Origin: Pictodentalium vernedei
Lineage: Eukaryota; Mollusca; Scaphopoda; Dentaliida; Dentaliidae
DNA: 64,000 nt
Direction: 5' to 3'
Assembly (NCBI GenBank): GCA_031216915.1
Contig: CM062297.1
Location: 530,618,971-530,682,970, forward strand
The notes beneath the pieces were generated by a model. That model was not told the origin of the DNA. It saw only the letters and a program-made list of their open reading frames with translations, and did not search any database. Shown in pieces: positions 1 through 11,678 of this stretch. Numbering within the stretch: position 1 is the first letter of the stretch; each line of letters opens with the position of its first letter. Made by a program: the position numbers and the translations under genes.

Positions 1-206
1 CATTTGGGCTCTCTGTGGGAGCATACCCATTTTGGGCTCCACCCAAAATTTGTATTCAAAAATCCGATGGACTGATTTGAACCAAATTTGGCATGTAGTA
101 TAATTGAGTCATAAGTACTAGATTGTGGTCCCAAACATTTTTTTCACAGCCCCGTGAGAACCCCAGGAGCTAAAAATAGAAACAAATTTAAAAGCATATA
201 TATTTA
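1..206 (-). repeat. Minus-strand fragment of AGCCC-clan tail region
   Basis: The block reads, in reverse complement, like the non-tandem 3' part of the type 1/2 elements, for example the stretch near 1620-1740 containing 'agctcccagggttccca' and 'aaatttggttcataccgg'. It stops where the type 1 element begins at 207 and appears to resume at about 2145, so it is probably the left half of an interrupted older copy. It has no coding potential. Confidence 0.6.
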
Positions 207-2144
207 ACAAGAGGCCCCACGGGGCCTGAAGCGCTCATCTTGAACAGAACACAATATAAACGAGTACATTACGCAAGCCATCTCCATAAGCTACACTGTC
301 AATCCCTGAGTCCCTCAGGAGTGACAAAAATAATCCGGACATAATGCCTTTTCTTCAGTTGATCATAAAGTAAAATGTTGAGCTCCCCTATGAAGCCCCT
401 TGATACAACCTATGTGGATTAATCTTAGTTACACACCTCTAGAGGATAATGAATACAAAATTTTTAATTCTTCAGCAAAATGGCCAATTCCGGCTCCCAT
501 AGGGAGCCCAAATATTAACCCAGGCTCTCGATTTGAACACAGTTGAATCTGACTTCCCTAGAGATGTTGCGTACCAAATATGAAAGCATTCTGACTGTTG
601 GATTTGAAGAAGAGAAATTTTAAAGAAATTTCTTCATATTGCACTAAGTTAAAATTTGGACTACCATAGTGAGCCCAAATATTAACCTATGGATCCAATT
701 TGAACAAACTTGAATCTGATCCCCCTAGAGATGTTGTATACCAAATATGAAAGCATTCTGACTAGTGGATCTGAAGAAGAAGATTTTTGAAGAAATTCCC
801 TCATATTGTACTAAGTTAAATTTCATGTTCCCACATGGAGCCCAAATATTAACCCAGGCACTTGAATTGAACAAATTGGAATCTGACCCCACATAGAGAT
901 GTTGTATACCAAATATGAAAGCATTCCGACTGATGGATCTGAAGAAGAAGATTTTTAAAGAAATTTCCTCATATTGGACTAAGTAAAACTTTGGGCTACC
1001 ATTGTGAGCCCACATATATACCTAGGGATCTGATTTGAACAAACTTGAATCTGACCCTCCTAGAGATGTTGCATACCAAATATGAATGCATTCTGACTGG
1101 TGGATCTGAAGAAGAAGATTTTTTTAAATTACCTCCCATATTGAAAAAAGTTAAAATTTGGGCTTCTGTAGGAAGCCCAAATATTAACCTAGGGACTTGG
1201 TTTGAACAATCTTGAATCTGACCCTCATAACAATGATGTATACCAAACATTAAAAGATTCTGACCGGTGATTCTGAAGAAGAAGATTTTTAAAGAATATT
1301 CCCCATATTACCCTATGTTAAAAATTCGGGCTGCTGTAGTGAGCCCAAATATGGACCAATGAGCTTTATTTCATCAACCCCCCATGAATGCTGTATACCA
1401 AATATCAAAAGATTCTCATGATTGGTTCTTGAGAAAAGATTTTGTTAAATTTTTGCAAATATGCTGACTCAGCATTTTTTCGATGCCCGTTACAGAACAC
1501 CCTAACATGGCAATTTTTTTTTACCATTCAATACTACTGGTCCTAAGGATACTTCATACCAAATAACAGCTCTCTGTTCTGTGTGGTTTGGGAAATATGG
1601 GCGTTTGAAAATATTTATATTTTTAGCTCCCAGGGTTCCCATGGGGATGCAGGATTTTTTTTTTTTTGCATGGGTCAAGTACTTATGGCCCAATAATACC
1701 ACATACCAAATTTGGTTCATACCGGACCATCGGTTAAGAAAATAGAAATTTTGGACAGGGCCAAAAATCTTACCCCTCCCATTACAAAGTCAAATATTGC
1801 TTCACGAACTTCGTTTGAACAAACTTGATTCTACACCTAAAAAGAAAGCTCCATGGCAAATATCAAGTCATTGTACACACTGGTTCTTGAGAAGAAGATT
1901 TTAAAAATATTTTGGAGCATTTTCCCTCACTCCCTCCCTATGGGGCTGGGCATGTTGAGTTGAACAAAAATGCAATGCCCCTTTGGGACCATCACTCACA
2001 CAAACTTTCACTTGAATTGGCCCAGTGGCTTTGGAGGAGAAGACCAAAACATGGTATTGACGGACGACGGACGGACAATGGACGACAGACGACGGACAGA
2101 GAGCGAGGAGATTAGCTCAGCTTGACTTTGTCAAGATGAGCTAA
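207..2144 (+). mobile_element. Type 1 pearl/HINE-like element (complete)
   Basis: The 5' end starts ACAAG followed by the palindrome GAGGCCCCACGGGGCCTG (211-228) and the STIR GCTCATCTTG (233-242). Six core units of about 167 bp follow, marked by 'gagcccaaat' near 504, 671, 838, 1006, 1172 and 1341. A non-repeated stretch of about 650 bp then leads to a GACGGACG-type microsatellite (2058-2098). The 3' hairpin AGCTCAGCTTGAC...CAAGATGAGCT (2114-2142) carries the complementary STIR CAAGATGAGC (2132-2141). No target duplication is visible. It encodes no protein; mobilisation by a Helentron-type rolling-circle replicase is inferred from this architecture. Confidence 0.8.
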
Positions 2145-2766
2145 AAAACTCCACGGACCAGAATATTGTTTTTTGGTATGCAGCTTCCTTAGGTCCAGTG
2201 GAATCAGATGAGCCACAAAAATTGCTATCGGTTTTGTCATGGGGTGCCGTTTGGGGATGCCCATTTTAACACTGTTGGCAGTAAGAAAATGCTAAGTCAT
2301 TATCTTTCTTATACTCCATCAACTAATTTGAAACTTGTCTTCTTTTTTAAAACCACTCGGCCAAATTCCCTCATATATGGTGCAGACCATCTTTGGAGTA
2401 TACCCTTTTGACTTTGTTCAAATGAAGCTGCCAGCATCCTTGGGCTGGAGTTAATGCCCAAAAAGCCTAAAACTCTTTAAAGATCTTCTTCTCATGAACC
2501 ACTACAGGGAATGCTTTGATATTTGGTATGGGACTTCCTTTGGTGGTGAAGATTAAAGTTTATTCAAGGCAAGTTGGTAGGTCAATATTTGGGCTCTCTG
2601 TGGGAGCATACTTATTTTGGGCTTCACCCCAAATTTGTATTTCATGAACCGATGGGTTGATTTGAACCATAGTAGGCATTGAGTATATTTGGATCATAAG
2701 TAGTTGATTGATGCTCGAAAATTTTTTGTTATAGCCCCCTAGGCACTCTAGGAGCTAAAAATAGAA
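2145..2766 (-). repeat. Minus-strand AGCCC-clan tail copies flanking two insertions
   Basis: In reverse complement this matches the element tail: 'attgctatcggttttgtcat' here corresponds to 'aaaaccgatagcaatt' at 28382 on the plus strand. Its beginning continues the 1-206 fragment and its end (2587-2766) repeats the 1-206 sequence. It therefore holds the right half of one minus-strand unit and the left half of another. Confidence 0.55.
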
Positions 2767-4409
2767 ACAAGAGGCCCCAAGGGACCTGAGGGCGCTCACC
2801 TGACATGGTAGCCTAAATATCAACCCAGAGAATTGATTTCAACAAGTTGCATCTGCTCCTCCTAAGAAAAGCTTATACCAAATATCCAAAGATTCTGACC
2901 AGTGGATCTAAAAAAAAAAAGAAGATTTTTAAAGAATATTCCGCATATTGAACTAAGTTATAATTCGGGCTGGAGCCCATATATGAACCCAGGGACTTGG
3001 CATTAACAAACTTGAATCTCACCCCCCTAAGGATGCTGCACACCAAATATCAAAACATTCCGACTGCTGGATCTGAAGAAAAGATTTTTAAAGAAAATTC
3101 CTCATTTTGAACTAAGTTACAATTCGAGCTCCCACAGTGAGTCCAAATATGGACTTAGGGACATGGCTTTAACAAACTTGAATCAGACCCCCCTAAGGAT
3201 GCTGCATACCAGATATCAAAACATTCCAACTGCTGGATCTGAAGAAGATTTTTAAAGAAAATTGCTCATTATGAACTAAGTTATAATTCGGGCTACCACA
3301 GTGAGCCCAAATATGAACCCAGGGACTTGGCTTGAACAAACTTGAATCTCACCCCACTAAGCATGATGCATACCCAATATCAAAAGATTCTGCCTGCTGG
3401 ATCTTGAGAAGAAGATTTTCAAAGAAATTTGCCTGAAATGCACTAAGTTCAAATTTGGTCTCCTATACTGAGCCCAAATATAAACCCAGGGAGCCGATTT
3501 GAACAAACTTGAATCAGATCCTCCCCACAATGTTGCATACCAAATATCAAAAGACTCTGCCTGCTGGATCTGGAGAAGAAGATTTTTGAAGAAATTTGCC
3601 TGAAATGCACTAAGTTCGAATTTGAGCTTCTATAGTGAGCCCAAATATGAATCTAGGGAGCCGATTTGAACAAACTTGAATCAAATCCACCCTACAATGT
3701 TGCATACCAAATATCAAAAGATTCTGCCTGCTGGATCTTGAGAAGAAGATTTTCAAAGAAATTTGCCTGAAATGCACTAAGTTCAAATTTGGGCTCCTAT
3801 ACTGAGCCCAAATATAAACCCAGGGGGCCGATTTGAACAAACTTGAATAAGATCCACCCCACAATGTTGCATACCAAATATCAAAAGATTCTGCTGGCTG
3901 GATCTGGAGAAGAAGATTTTTGAAGAAATTTGCCTGAAATGCACTAAGTTCGAATTCGAGCTTCTATAGTGAGCCCAAATATATGAATCTAGGGAGCAGA
4001 TTTGAACAAACTTGAATCAGTTCCATCCCACAATGTTGCATACCAAATATCAAAAGATTCTGCCTGCTGGATCTGGAGAAGAAGATTTTTGAAGAAATTT
4101 GCCTGAAATGCACTAAGTTCGAAATCGGGCTCCTATACTGAGCCCAAATATGAACCCAGGGGGCCGATTTGAACAAACTTGAATCAGATCCACCCTACAA
4201 TGTTGCATACCAAATATCAAAAGATTCTGCCTGCTGGATCTGGAGAAGAAGATTTTTTAATCTTTTTCCTTTTTCCCATTGCCTACAGTGTTAAAAAGTG
4301 CTGACTCAGCACTTTTTCAAAGTCCTGAAAAAAAGTACCTTGTGATCAAACCGATAGGGATTTTTTTTAACCATTCTATTCTACTGGATAAAAGTAAGCT
4401 TTATATAAA

Positions 4410-6820
4410 ACAAGAGGCCCCAGGGGGCCTGAGGGCGCTCACCTGACATGGTAGTCTAAATATCAAACCAGGGACTTGACTTGAATAAGCTGCATACGCC
4501 CCTCCTAAGAAAAGCATATACCAACTAGATGAAGCAATTGTGCCCACACAATACACAGGATTTTCCTTCTATTTTCAGTTCCTGCACTTTTATGTCCCAA
4601 AATTGAGATAAACGCATAAAAAACAGATTTTTTCCCCAAACAAAATACTTTCAGCGTAAATTTTTTTCTTCTTAAAACGCATAAAAAACAATAAAACTAA
4701 TTTCAGGATTTTGGTCCAAAATTTTCTAAGTCCCACCAATTTTCGGTGTAAAAAAAATAATTTTTTTTTGTCTTAAAATTGACAGAAACGCATAAAAAAC
4801 AAAAAAAAAAAATTATGGATTTTGGTCCAAAATTTTCAAAGTCCCACCCGGACCCCAAATTTTCAGGGTAAAAAAAAAATATATTTTTTTTGTCTTAAAA
4901 TTGAGAGAAATGCATAAAAAACCCAAAAAATTTTTTCAGGATTTTGGTCCAAAATTTAAGTCCCACCCGGACCCCAAATTTTCATGGAAAAAAAAAAAAA
5001 ATTTTTTCTCTTAAAATTGACCAAAACGCATAAAATACAAAAAACAAAAAATTTTTTTCTTCAGATTTTGGTCCAAAATTTTCCAAGTCCATACCGGACC
5101 ACAAATTTTCAGGGGAAAAAAAAATAATTTTTTTTTGTCTTAAAATTGACAGAAACGCATAAAAAACACAAAAAAAAATTTCTGGATTTTGGTCCAAAAT
5201 TTTCCAAGTCCAACCCGGACCCCAAATTTTCAGGGGAAAATTTTTTTTTTTGTTTTGTTTTAAAATTGACCAAAACACAGAAAAAACAATAAAAACTTTT
5301 TTCGGATTTTGGTCCAAAATTTTCTAAGCCCCACCCAGACCCCAAATTTTCAGGCTAAAATAAAAAAAAAAATTTTTTTGTCTTAAAATTGAGAGAAATG
5401 CATAAAAAACAAAAAAAATTTTTTCAGGATTTTGGTCCGAAATTTAAGTCCTACCCCACCCGGACCCCATATTTTCAGGGAAAAAAAAAAAAAATTTTTT
5501 TTTGTCTTAAAATTGACCAAAATGCAGAAAAAAACAAAAAAAAATTTTTTCCCGATTTTGGTCCAAAATTTTCTAAGTCCCACCCGGACTCAAAATTTCA
5601 GGGAAAAAAAAAAGAAGGGTTTTTTTTGTCTTAAAATTGACAGAAAGGCATAAAAAACAAAAAAAAAAAAATTTTTTCGGATTTTTGTCCAAAATTTTCC
5701 AAGTCCCACCCGGACCCCAAATTTTCAGGGGAAAAAAAATTTTTGTCTCAAAATTGACAGAAACGCATAAAAAACAAAAAAATTTTTTTTTCGGATTTTG
5801 ATCAAAAATTTCTAAGTCCGCAATGGGACCCCAAATTTTCAGCCTAAATATGAACCTAGGGACTTGGCTTCAACAAACTTGAATCTCACCCCCCTAAGGA
5901 TGCTGCATACCAAATATCAAAACATTCTTATTGCTAGATCTGAAGAAGAAGATTTTTAAAAAATACTCCTCATACTGCACTAATTTAAACATTTGGGCTC
6001 CCATAGAGAGCCCAAATATCGACCCAGGCAATTGATTTCAATAAACATGTGAAACAATCTTCCAAAGATGTTATATGTGAAATTTTAAAGCTTTTGGAGC
6101 AGTGCTTTGGGAGAAAAGTAGTCTTATGTTTTTCCCATTACCCACAGTGTTAAAAAAATGTTGACTCAGCACTTTTTCAAAGTCCCCAAAAGGTACCCCA
6201 TGATAAAACCGACGGCAATTTTTTTTTACCATTCCAATCTGTTGATCCTAAGGAAGCTTCACAAGAAATAAGAATTCTCAGTGCCGTGTAGTTTTGGAGA
6301 TATGGGCGTTTTCATTTTTTTCTATTTTTAGCTCCTGTGGTTCCCACGGGCTATGGGAAAAAAAAATTCTGCATAAATTAGGTACTTATGACCCAATAAG
6401 CACTCACGTAAAATTTAGTTCAAATCGGCCTCGCGGTTTGGAAAATAGAAATTTGGGGCGGGGCCAAAATTTTTGCCCCTCCTTTAACAACATCAAATAT
6501 AGCCCCTCCAACTTCTCTTGAACAAACTTGAGTCTACACCTCAAAAGGAAGCTGCATACCAAATATCAAGTCTCTGCTATTGCTGGTTCTTGAGAAGAAG
6601 ATTTTTTAAGAATTGGAGCATTTTTGCCCCATCCCTCTACTCAATATGAGCCGAAACCTAATTTGACAAAAAATCAAAATGCCCTTATATAACCCCTAAT
6701 CACATGAAATTTCATTAATATGCGGCCAGTGGTTTGGGAGAAAAAGGCCCAAACACCACCTTCACGACGGACGAAAAGTGATCAGAATAGCTCACCCTGA
6801 CTTTCAGTCAGGTGAGCTAA
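4410..6820 (+). mobile_element. Type 2 pearl/HINE-like element, inner (nested)
   Basis: The head ACAAGAGGCCCCAGGGGGCCTG is followed by the STIR GCTCACCTGAC (4437-4447). The tail hairpin at 6789-6818 carries GTCAGGTGAGC (6807-6817). Most of the core has been displaced by an AT-rich satellite (about 4560-5845). One or two AGCCC-type units remain at 5843-6010, followed by the usual unique tail and a short 'gacggacg' tract at 6764-6775. It sits inside the tail of the outer type 2 element. Confidence 0.75.
4560..5845. repeat. AT-rich satellite array, about 120 bp unit
   Basis: About ten tandem units each contain 'gattttggtccaaaattt', 'cccacccggaccccaaatt', 'ttttcaggg', a long A run followed by a T run, and 'aaacgcataaaaaac'. 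The A and T homopolymers vary in length between units. The Lys/Phe-rich frames across it are by-products of these runs. A related shorter array occurs at 42930-43262, also inside an AGCCC-clan core. Confidence 0.85.
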
Positions 6821-7382
6821 TAAGAATTCTCTGTGCCGCGTAGTTTTGGAGATAGGGCAGTTTTAAGGTTTTTCCCATCTTTAGCTCCCGTGGTTCCCAC
6901 GGGGCAATGAGAAATTTTTTTTTTGCATCAATCAACTACTTATGACCCATTATCATCTCATATCAAATTTGGTTCAAATCGACCTCACGGTTCTGAAAAT
7001 AGAAATTTTAGGCGTGGCCAAAATTTTGGCCCCTCCCATAACGAACGCAAATAATGTCTGCCAAACTTCTCTTGAACAAACTTGATTCTAAACCTCAAAA
7101 GGACTCTGTATACCACATATCAAGTCTCTGCTACTGGTGGTTCATTATAAGAAGATTTTCAAAAAATTTGGCCATTTTTTCCCCACACCTCTCTGCTCAA
7201 TAGGAGCCGAAACCTAATTTGGATAAAAATCAAAATGCCCCTATATAACCACTACTTACATGAAATTTAATTAAAATGAGGCCTGTGATTTAGGAGAAAG
7301 AGGCTCAAACACCACCTTCACGCAGGACAACGGACGAAGAGTGATAAGAAAAGCTCACCCTGACTTTCAGTCAGGTGAGCTA

Positions 7383-7830
7383 AAAATTCAAATGCCCATA
7401 TTTAAAAAAAACTGCACTGACCAGAATATTGTTTTTCAGTGTGAAGATTCCTCAGGACCAATGGAATCAGACAGACAGGGTGCCCATTCCAACACTGCTG
7501 GCAATGGGAAAAAGCTGAGTCATTATTTTTCTTGTGCCTCAACAACTATTATCAAGTATTCTTCTTCATAACCTTTGGGTCAAATCTAAACTAATTTGGT
7601 ACAAAGCATCTTGGGGGAGTTTACTCCTTTGATTTTTTTCCCTCAAAAGTTACTATGCCCCTTGGGGTGGGTGGGGTTAATGCTTCATAAGCCTAAAATG
7701 CTTTAAAAATCATCTCATAAGCTACTCGCAATAATGCCTAGATTTCTGGTATGGAACTTATTTTAGTGATGCAGATTCAAAGGAACTCGGTAGGTCAAAA
7801 TTTGGGCTCCACTCAAAATGGGGTGATTTG
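7383..7830 (-). repeat. Minus-strand AGCCC-clan tail fragment
   Basis: This parallels 2145-2650 closely (both contain 'cagaatattg', 'gaatcaga' and a '...gctgagtcatta...' stretch). It is the right half of the minus-strand unit whose left half ends at 2766, so the type 2 element at 2767-7382 lies within it. Confidence 0.55.
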
Positions 7831-7896
7831 GTTATCGCGGTAAGATTATTACCGTCTGTTGCGAGGCAAATCCCTACAAACTAAACTAGATTGAGT

Positions 7897-8533
7897 TATT
7901 TGTGTGCAAAGCACACAATGGTGTATCCCTGCATTTCCTTAGCAACACCTTAGCATAGTTTTAACGTTTCGAATTAATACCCAAGGAGCCTTTCGATGAA
8001 AACTGATTTTCTAACGATAAAAGTGGTTCCACTGGAACCACATGGGCAAATCAAAATTCTGAAACCTTCAAGCACATCTAGTGATGCTACTTGAACACTT
8101 TAGCATAGTTTAAATGTTTCGAATTAAATACCCTAGGAGCCTTTCGAAGAAAACTGATTTTCCAATGATAAAAGTGGTTCCACTGGAACCACCAGGGGCC
8201 AAATCAAAATTCCGAAACCTTCATGCATGTCTAGAGATGTTACCTGAACACATTAGCATAGTTTAAGCGTTTCGAATTAAATACCCTAGGAGCCTTTCAA
8301 TGAAAACTGATTTTCTAACGATAAAAGTGGTTCCACTGGAACCACCTGGGGCCACATCAAAATTTCGAAACCTTCATGCACATCTAGAGTTGCTACCTGA
8401 ACACATTAGCATGGTTTAAACATTTCGAATTGAATACCCTAGGAGCCTTTCAGGGTGTGACGTACGGACGGATGGACGTACGGATGGAGATCATTACTAT
8501 ATCCCCGCATTTTTGAAAATGCAGGGATAATAA
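7897..8533 (+). mobile_element. Type 3 pearl/HINE-like element
   Basis: The head palindrome TGTGTGCAAAGCACACA (7901-7917) is followed by the STIR TATCCCTGCATTT (7924-7936). Three and a fraction core units of about 152 bp follow, marked by 'tagcat(a/g)gttt' at 7951, 8101, 8254 and 8406. A 'gtacggacggatggac' microsatellite (8463-8487) precedes the 3' hairpin TATCCCCGCATTTT...AAATGCAGGGATA (8500-8529), which ends in ATAAT. The STIR pair is perfect over 13 bp. The short stretch 7831-7896 before the head was not recognised. Confidence 0.75.
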
Positions 8534-8960
8534 TTTCACTTCAAAGCTAATATGAAGCAGATGCACTGAGTATGAAGCCTTTAAGTTGCAGTACCTGTAC
8601 TTCAGTATGAAACCTAAATATGGGCTTCCAACACTCTACCAGCTAAAATTTGGTTATCATAATACCAGTAAAAATGTACCCAGGTGCTTGATTTGAACTT
8701 ATAAAACGCCATTACAAAAATGTTGTATGTCAAATATGAAAGCATATGGATGAGTGGTTTGTGAGAAGATTTTTTTTTGTATTTCTACTCATTACACACA
8801 TTATAATTTGAATAATTCGAACAAGTTTGTACTTCCAAATATGAAACATGTCATATATGGAAACATTTGAACCAGCCGTTTTTGCGAAGATTTTCAATGT
8901 TTCCCACTTTAAACAGTGTTAGAATGTGAGGCCCTCCAATATCACTAAAAATGTCTCCCG
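8534..8960 (+). repeat. Degenerate AGCCC-clan core remnant
   Basis: From about 8655 the text follows the AGCCC core in decayed form: 'acccaggtgcttgatttgaac', then 'atgttgtatgtcaaatatgaaagcat', then 'gtgagaagattttt'. No head or tail hairpin is present. The part before 8640 is not recognised. Confidence 0.45.
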
Positions 8961-9490
8961 TTTTTTTGTTTATTAGGTTTTAACAACACTTTCAACAATC
9001 AGGGTCACATCATGTTGGACTGTTTTACCGGTAGAGGAAGTCAGTGTACCCAGAGAAAACCAGCAGAGTGGCAAGCAACTGTCAGACTTGCCAACTTACT
9101 AACTCTGCAGTAGGAGAGTTCTCAGCAAGCAACTGTCGGACTCTCCACCAGGCTGTACTTCTACAAGCAGAGTTAGCAGCAGTTGAAGGCAAGTGCACAA
9201 TTGATATGCATTATGCTTTATTACATGCCTGTTCTGTGAAAATCCCCATTTACAGCAACACTAAACCATGTGGAAAATGAAAACTCTGCACCAACACTTG
9301 TGCCATATCCATTAACCCATTCACACACGCGTGTCGTTCTGTGTATTTAGTACACAGTGCCCCCAACATGGGTAATCAGGATTAACTGTCTTGCCCAAGG
9401 ACACATAATAGTTACTACTGGTGAGGATTGAACAATCAACCCTTTGGTTTAATGTCCAGTGTTTCAACCACAGAGCCACTGAGCTCCTTT
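8961..9490 (-). mobile_element. tRNA-derived SINE, diverged copy
   Basis: In reverse complement a tRNA-like start (near 9490) leads to a 'cttgggcaagacagtt' block (around 9385-9405), the deeply conserved central motif type of several metazoan SINEs (Nin-DC-like by recollection of the family). The body text 'cagtgtacccagagaaaacca' matches other SINE copies in the window. It is longer than the roughly 340 bp copies because the middle contains extra, partly duplicated sequence around 9080-9300. No clear target duplication was found. Confidence 0.6.
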
Positions 9491-9837
9491 GACGCAAGGA
9501 ACTTGAGGTGACCAAATATTAACTACTTACATTGTGAAGTGCAGGAGAGAAAAACAATAAATTTTTGTTCTATTTTGAGTGTTTGTAGTGCTACTTGGGG
9601 GAGGGATAATTTGTTTTACAGAAATCAAGTAATTGTTTAATGAGAAGAGAAGTTATTTCAAATTTGAGTGGTTTTCAGTCCACAAACTCTTTTGGAAGCA
9701 GCAATATGATGTGTCAATAAAGATACAAGTTTCAGTAAAATTGATTCAGAGGTTTTTAAAAAGTTACAAACAAATTCATACTGCAAGGGCAAGGAGCAAA
9801 AACAAAACTCTTTCAGGAGAGTTAATGAAAACACCTT
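9491..9837. other. Unannotated interval
   Basis: No repeat clan is recognised. An open frame on the plus strand from 9633 runs into the MITE at 9838; its first 68 or so codons match no family I know, and there is no splice or promoter evidence. It is left unassigned. Confidence 0.4.
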
Positions 9838-10055
9838 TTAACCCTCTGCACACTGATGTCGAAGTATCAAAATTTCTACCTGAAATTATTTCCCTTAATG
9901 CAACTGGGAAATTGACAAATTGTCTTGTTTGACAGAGCTCACTGAGATCTGTCATACAAGATTGAAATGGTTAAATTCCTAGTTGCATCATGGGAAAGAA
10001 AAATTAAAATTTGCAACTTTAAATTTCAGTAATTTGCATCAGTGCAGAGGGTTAA
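9838..10055. mobile_element. TTAA-flanked MITE (piggyBac-like), CCCTCTGCA type
   Basis: It is bounded by TTAA on both sides (9838-9841 and 10052-10055), with terminal inverted repeats CCCTCTGCA... and ...TGCAGAGGG. Inside is a long imperfect palindrome centred on GACAGAGCTCACTGAGATCTGTC near 9940. A TTAA target and CCC...GGG termini are the hallmarks of piggyBac-type elements; this 218 bp copy is non-coding. Confidence 0.75.
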
Positions 10056-10443
10056 GAAAGCACAAAACTGGACTCTATCAATGGTAAAATTGTGTTAAGA
10101 GTGATGTGACGAAAACAATGGACTTTCATGAAACTATTTGTTACAGTCAAATAGGCATATTCTACTCCAGTAGACTTCATTAAGTTTCATTCAGTTCTGC
10201 ACAAAGATTCAACAGGTGTACAGGATCTAAGACATCTGTTTCTGCTTTTGTAATTTCAGAAGCAGCTGTGATATGGGATTTACTTCTAATTAAATATTCT
10301 AGTACAAACCTTGTTCTGGAGGGATTACTTCATATTTTTCATCATTTATCACAAGGTTAAAGCTAGACCTGAGTAGAACATCAACTGTTGTAGATTTTGC
10401 AATTTTACTCCCTTCTGTAATATAATTAAGAAACACAAGTTTA
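10056..10443. other. Unannotated interval
   Basis: AT-rich sequence of about 390 bp with no recognised repeat, open frame or hairpin. Confidence 0.4.
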
Positions 10444-11678
10444 AAAATAGGCCGATGAAATCGTCAGATGTGTACCCATATGCGCAACTAGTAGAAAGCT
10501 GTATGACAGAGGGCCACCACGGATGCCGACATTATATACACCGTACAAGGTATGGGTACATATAGAAATGGATTGGAGGAGTGTCTGATTTGATGGATAA
10601 AGGGTTAATATCTCCGGATCAAATTATCAGATTTACATAAAAAACTATACAGCACAGCACATCAGTAACCTGAATAAATATATAAAGTAACATGACAATC
10701 GGATTGATATTTTTTGAGTTATCAAATGCCAAAGGGATTGGAGGAATTTTCAATTTGAAGGATAAAGGGTTAATATCTCAGGATCAAAATAACAGATTTA
10801 CACCAAAAACTATACAGCTTGGTACATCAGTAACCTGAACACAAATATAAAGTAACTTGGCAATCCAAGCAACATTTTTCAAGTTATCGAATGTGAAAGG
10901 GATTGGAGGAATTTTCAATTTGAAGGATAAAGGGTTAATATCTCAGGGGTAAATTATCAGATTTACACCAAAAACTATACAGCTCGGCACATCAGTAACT
11001 TGAACACAAACATAAAGTAACTTGACAATCCAAGCAATATTTCTCAAGTTATCGAATGCCAAAGGGATTGGAGGAATTTTCAATTTGAAGGATAAAGGGT
11101 TAATATCTCAGGATCAAAATAACAGATTTACACCAAAAACTATACAGCTCGGCACATCAGTAACCTGAACACAAATATAAAGTAACTTGACAATCCAAGT
11201 AATATTTTTTAAGTTATCGAATGCCAAAAGGATTGGAGGAATTTTCAATTTGAAGGATAAAGGGTTAATAACTCGGGATCAAATCATCCGATTTACACCA
11301 AAAACAATACAGCTCGGCACATCAGTAACCTGAACACAAATATAAAGTAACTAGACAATCCAAGCAATATTTTTCAAGTTATCGAATGCCAAAGGGATTG
11401 GAGGAATTTTCAATTTGAAGGATAAAGGGTTAATATCTCAAGATCAAATTATCCGATTTACACCAAAAACTATACAGCTCGGCGCATCAGTAACCTGAAC
11501 ACAAATATAAAGTAACTTGACAATCCAAGCAATATTTTTCAAGTTATCGAATGCCAAAGAAATGGATAAGGACGCCGGACAGACAGACGGACGGACGGAC
11601 AAAGGATGGACGAACGACGGATGGTCACCCTGGATGCCGGCATTATGTATACCATACATAGTATGGGTACACATAAAA
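10444..11678 (+). mobile_element. Type 4 pearl/HINE-like element, copy 1
   Basis: The head palindrome CGATGAAATCG (10453-10463) is followed by the STIR TGTGTACCCATA (10469-10480). A tail-like module ('ggatgccgacattat...ggtatgggtacata') occurs directly after the head at 10526-10563. Six core units of exactly about 165 bp then follow, with 'ggataaagggttaata' starting at 10595, 10760, 10925, 11090, 11255 and 11420. A GACGGACGGAC tract (11580-11602) precedes the 3' hairpin 'gtataccatacatagtatgggtacaca', with TATGGGTACACA at 11662-11673. The STIR match is perfect over 12 bp. Confidence 0.8.

Larger units (their letters stand above)
2767..7382 (+). mobile_element. Type 2 pearl/HINE-like element, outer, interrupted
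   Basis: The head is ACAAGAGGCCCC with the STIR GCTCACCTGAC at 2794-2804. The tail hairpin AGCTCACCCTGAC...GTCAGGTGAGCT lies at 7352-7381 with the STIR complement GTCAGGTGAGC at 7370-7380. The core (about 2820-4250) has units of about 167 bp recognised by 'gagcccaaata' near 3303, 3470, 3636, 3803, 3972 and 4139. The unique tail is split by a second type 2 element at 4410-6820. The sequence before the split (ending ...gctttatataaa) and after it (taagaattctc...) rejoin to match the uninterrupted tail near 28430-28450. Confidence 0.75.

Noticed and set aside
4982-5653. Phe/Lys-rich open frames on both strands
   Set aside because: They arise from A and T homopolymers in the 120 bp satellite and repeat with its unit.
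9633-9932. Host gene of 99 codons
   Set aside because: The frame runs into a TTAA MITE for its last third, and the rest has no homology I can recognise.
10595-11560. CRISPR-like regular array
   Set aside because: The whole 165 bp unit repeats, with no short conserved repeat separated by unique spacers, and the genome is eukaryotic.
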